Shown here in pieces: positions 62,930-64,000 of a stretch of DNA of 64,000 nt. Source of the stretch: Chloroflexota bacterium. GTDB taxonomy: Bacteria > Chloroflexota > Limnocylindria > QHBO01. Location: positions 62,001-126,000 of the forward strand of contig JBBPIR010000004.1 in the NCBI GenBank assembly GCA_038040195.1. Direction: 5' to 3'. A program made the translations under genes and the position numbers. Below the pieces are notes generated by a model that was not told where the DNA came from, did no database searches, and saw only the letters and a list, made by a program, of their open reading frames with translations. Every line of letters starts with the position of its first letter. Position 1 is the stretch's first letter.

Positions 62930-64000
62930 GTGCGGTCCTCGCCCGGCCAGTTTCTGCTTGACGGCGCCTCACTGGCGTATGAGCCGGGTGACACGGTGGC
63001 CATCGCCGTGGTTCGAGCCGGCGCCCATCCGGGCCAGGGCGGGACCCTATGCCTGGCCGGCGATTGCGGCAACTGCGCGGCGGAAGTCGACGGGATCGCT
63101 TATGTCAGAACCTGCCTGACCCCCGCCCATGACGGCGTGGCGGTCCAGCGCCATCCGGCCAGCGGTCCGCCGCGGTGGCACGAGGATCCACGGGACGTCG
63201 AGACCCACGTGGCCCACGACGAGACCGATGTCGCGATTATCGGTGGCGGCGAGGCAGGACGGGCCGCCGCGGCACAGGCCGAGCGCGACGGGCGCCGGGT
63301 CGTGGTCCTGGACGGCGGAGCCGGGGACGAGGTGGTCGCCGTCTACGCAGGCCCCACCGTGATCGTGCGCCGCGCCGGCGGCACGTTCCATCTCCGATCC
63401 CGCGAGGTGGTGGTGGCGACCGGGACGGCCGAGATTCAGCCGGTGGGACCGGGGAGCCAGCTGGCCGGCCTGCTGACGGCGCGAGCGGCACGGCGAATGC
63501 ATGAAGCTGGCGTCGACCTGGGCGTGGCGGTGGCCATCGGTCCACTCCCCAACGGCGTGCCATGCACTCCGCTCCGCGGCGAAATCGTCCGGCTCCTGGG
63601 CGAGGAGCGCGTGACCGGCGTGGTGACCGCCGACGGAGACGGCGCCGAGGTGACGACCCCGTGCGACACCGTCATCCTGGACCTGGGTCGCAGCCCGCGG
63701 GACATCCTGGCCCGCATGGCCGACGAGCTCACGGTGACTGTGGTCGGATCGGCTGCGGCGAGTTATCCGTTACCGGCACCGCCGACCGAGGGCGTGGTGT
63801 GTCCCTGTGTCGGGACCACCGTCGATGACCTCGAGGGCGTCTGGGCCCGCGGATTCCAGGAGCTGGAGCTGGTGAAGCGGGCAAGCCTGGTCGGCACCGG
63901 GACCTGTCAGGGGAGCGTGTGTTTGCCCCACGTTCGTTCCTGGATCGCCGCGCGCACGGGAGAAGCGCCGGGACCGTTCACCGCCCGCCCGGCATCGCGC
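62930..64000 (+). CDS. Sarcosine oxidase alpha-subunit-like flavoprotein, N-terminal part (cut by window end)
   Basis: The frame from GTG 62930 stays open for all 357 codons to the window end. Residues 1-80 form a SoxA-type [2Fe-2S] domain (Cys41, Cys46, Cys49, Cys62). A Rossmann FAD site follows at about 103-112 (IIGGGEAGRAAA). From about 290 a BFD-like iron-sulfur module is present (Cys291, Cys293, Cys326, Cys331, with TGTCQGSVC). This order matches the alpha subunit of heterotetrameric sarcosine/octopine/HCN-synthase type oxidases. The FAD region is clearly shorter than usual between Asp119 and the VVVATGTAE motif. The C-terminal tetrahydrofolate-binding domain, if any, lies outside the window. 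Confidence 0.85.
   Translation, partial: MRSSPGQFLLDGASLAYEPGDTVAIAVVRAGAHPGQGGTLCLAGDCGNCAAEVDGIAYVRTCLTPAHDGVAVQRHPASGPPRWHEDPRDVETHVAHDETDVAIIGGGEAGRAAAAQAERDGRRVVVLDGGAGDEVVAVYAGPTVIVRRAGGTFHLRSREVVVATGTAEIQPVGPGSQLAGLLTARAARRMHEAGVDLGVAVAIGPLPNGVPCTPLRGEIVRLLGEERVTGVVTADGDGAEVTTPCDTVILDLGRSPRDILARMADELTVTVVGSAAASYPLPAPPTEGVVCPCVGTTVDDLEGVWARGFQELELVKRASLVGTGTCQGSVCLPHVRSWIAARTGEAPGPFTARPASR

Noticed and set aside
1-64000. Insertion sequences, prophage, integrase or genomic-island borders
   Set aside because: I found no transposase or integrase motifs. The two tRNA genes have no repeat of their 3' ends nearby, and composition is even.

Overview
The window is high-GC chromosomal DNA (about 68-70 percent G+C by eye). 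It is gene-dense, with short intergenic gaps and many ATGA, GTGA or TGATG stop/start overlaps. I see no rRNA, phage, transposase or CRISPR-Cas genes. The gene mix (homodimeric AceE, a Ddn-type F420 family protein, CGNR and PadR regulators, LCP and PBP1A envelope proteins, a KimA-type permease, DUF2089/DUF4097 genes, and an ALDH16-like pair split in two) together with near-universal leaderless promoters suggests a high-GC Chloroflexota (Limnocylindria/Ellin6529-like) or a related actinobacterial-type lineage. This assignment is inference; no marker gene here settles it.

Layout. 0-4.8 kb: an ECF sigma factor translationally coupled to an O6-alkylguanine repair protein, a full-length plus a catalytic-domain-less aldehyde dehydrogenase, and an XRE regulator bracketed by two unusual three-unit palindromic arrays. 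4.8-10 kb: MgtE, a CGNR regulator divergent from a small basic protein with its own promoter and terminator, and PolX. 10-14 kb: a TPR protein and a degenerate DNA methyltransferase-like protein with a nuclease-like C-terminus, followed by a third palindromic array and CsoR. 14.4-18.4 kb: DUF255 thioredoxin-like protein, YjbQ, an LCP lipoprotein and a zinc-ribbon protein. 18.4-28.6 kb: a region dominated by purine and nucleoside functions, with two adenosine-deaminase superfamily members, a PIG-L protein, Mrp, a BmpA/NupOPQ-type nucleoside ABC importer and a HAD phosphatase. 28.6-38.3 kb: a secreted helical protein, leucyl aminopeptidase, a prepilin-peptidase-like protein, PBP1A, GlgC, a YbjN-like protein and a secreted pseudo-peptidase. 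38.3-47.8 kb: nicotinate phosphoribosyltransferase, a Nudix hydrolase, two ABC exporters, an RDD protein, a CAP protein, tRNA-His and tRNA-Arg. 47.8-54.6 kb: a minus-strand chain from a small ORF through DUF2089, DUF4097, a SHOCT-like protein, an MFS transporter and a GH13 enzyme, then a KimA-like K+ importer. 54.7-64 kb: AceE, PlsY, PgsA, a NodIJ/Daunorubicin-type ABC exporter, a PadR-controlled membrane operon, and the start of a sarcosine-oxidase-alpha-like flavoprotein cut by the window end.

Two window-scale patterns stand out. First, about twenty genes have a TANNNT -10 box ending only 6-10 nt before the start codon, with no Shine-Dalgarno sequence, so their mRNAs are probably leaderless; this also decides several start codons. 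Second, a 14-bp palindrome of the type AGTCAC-NN-GTGACT recurs in three separate arrays of three units with exactly 50-bp periodicity. I do not recognise this element.
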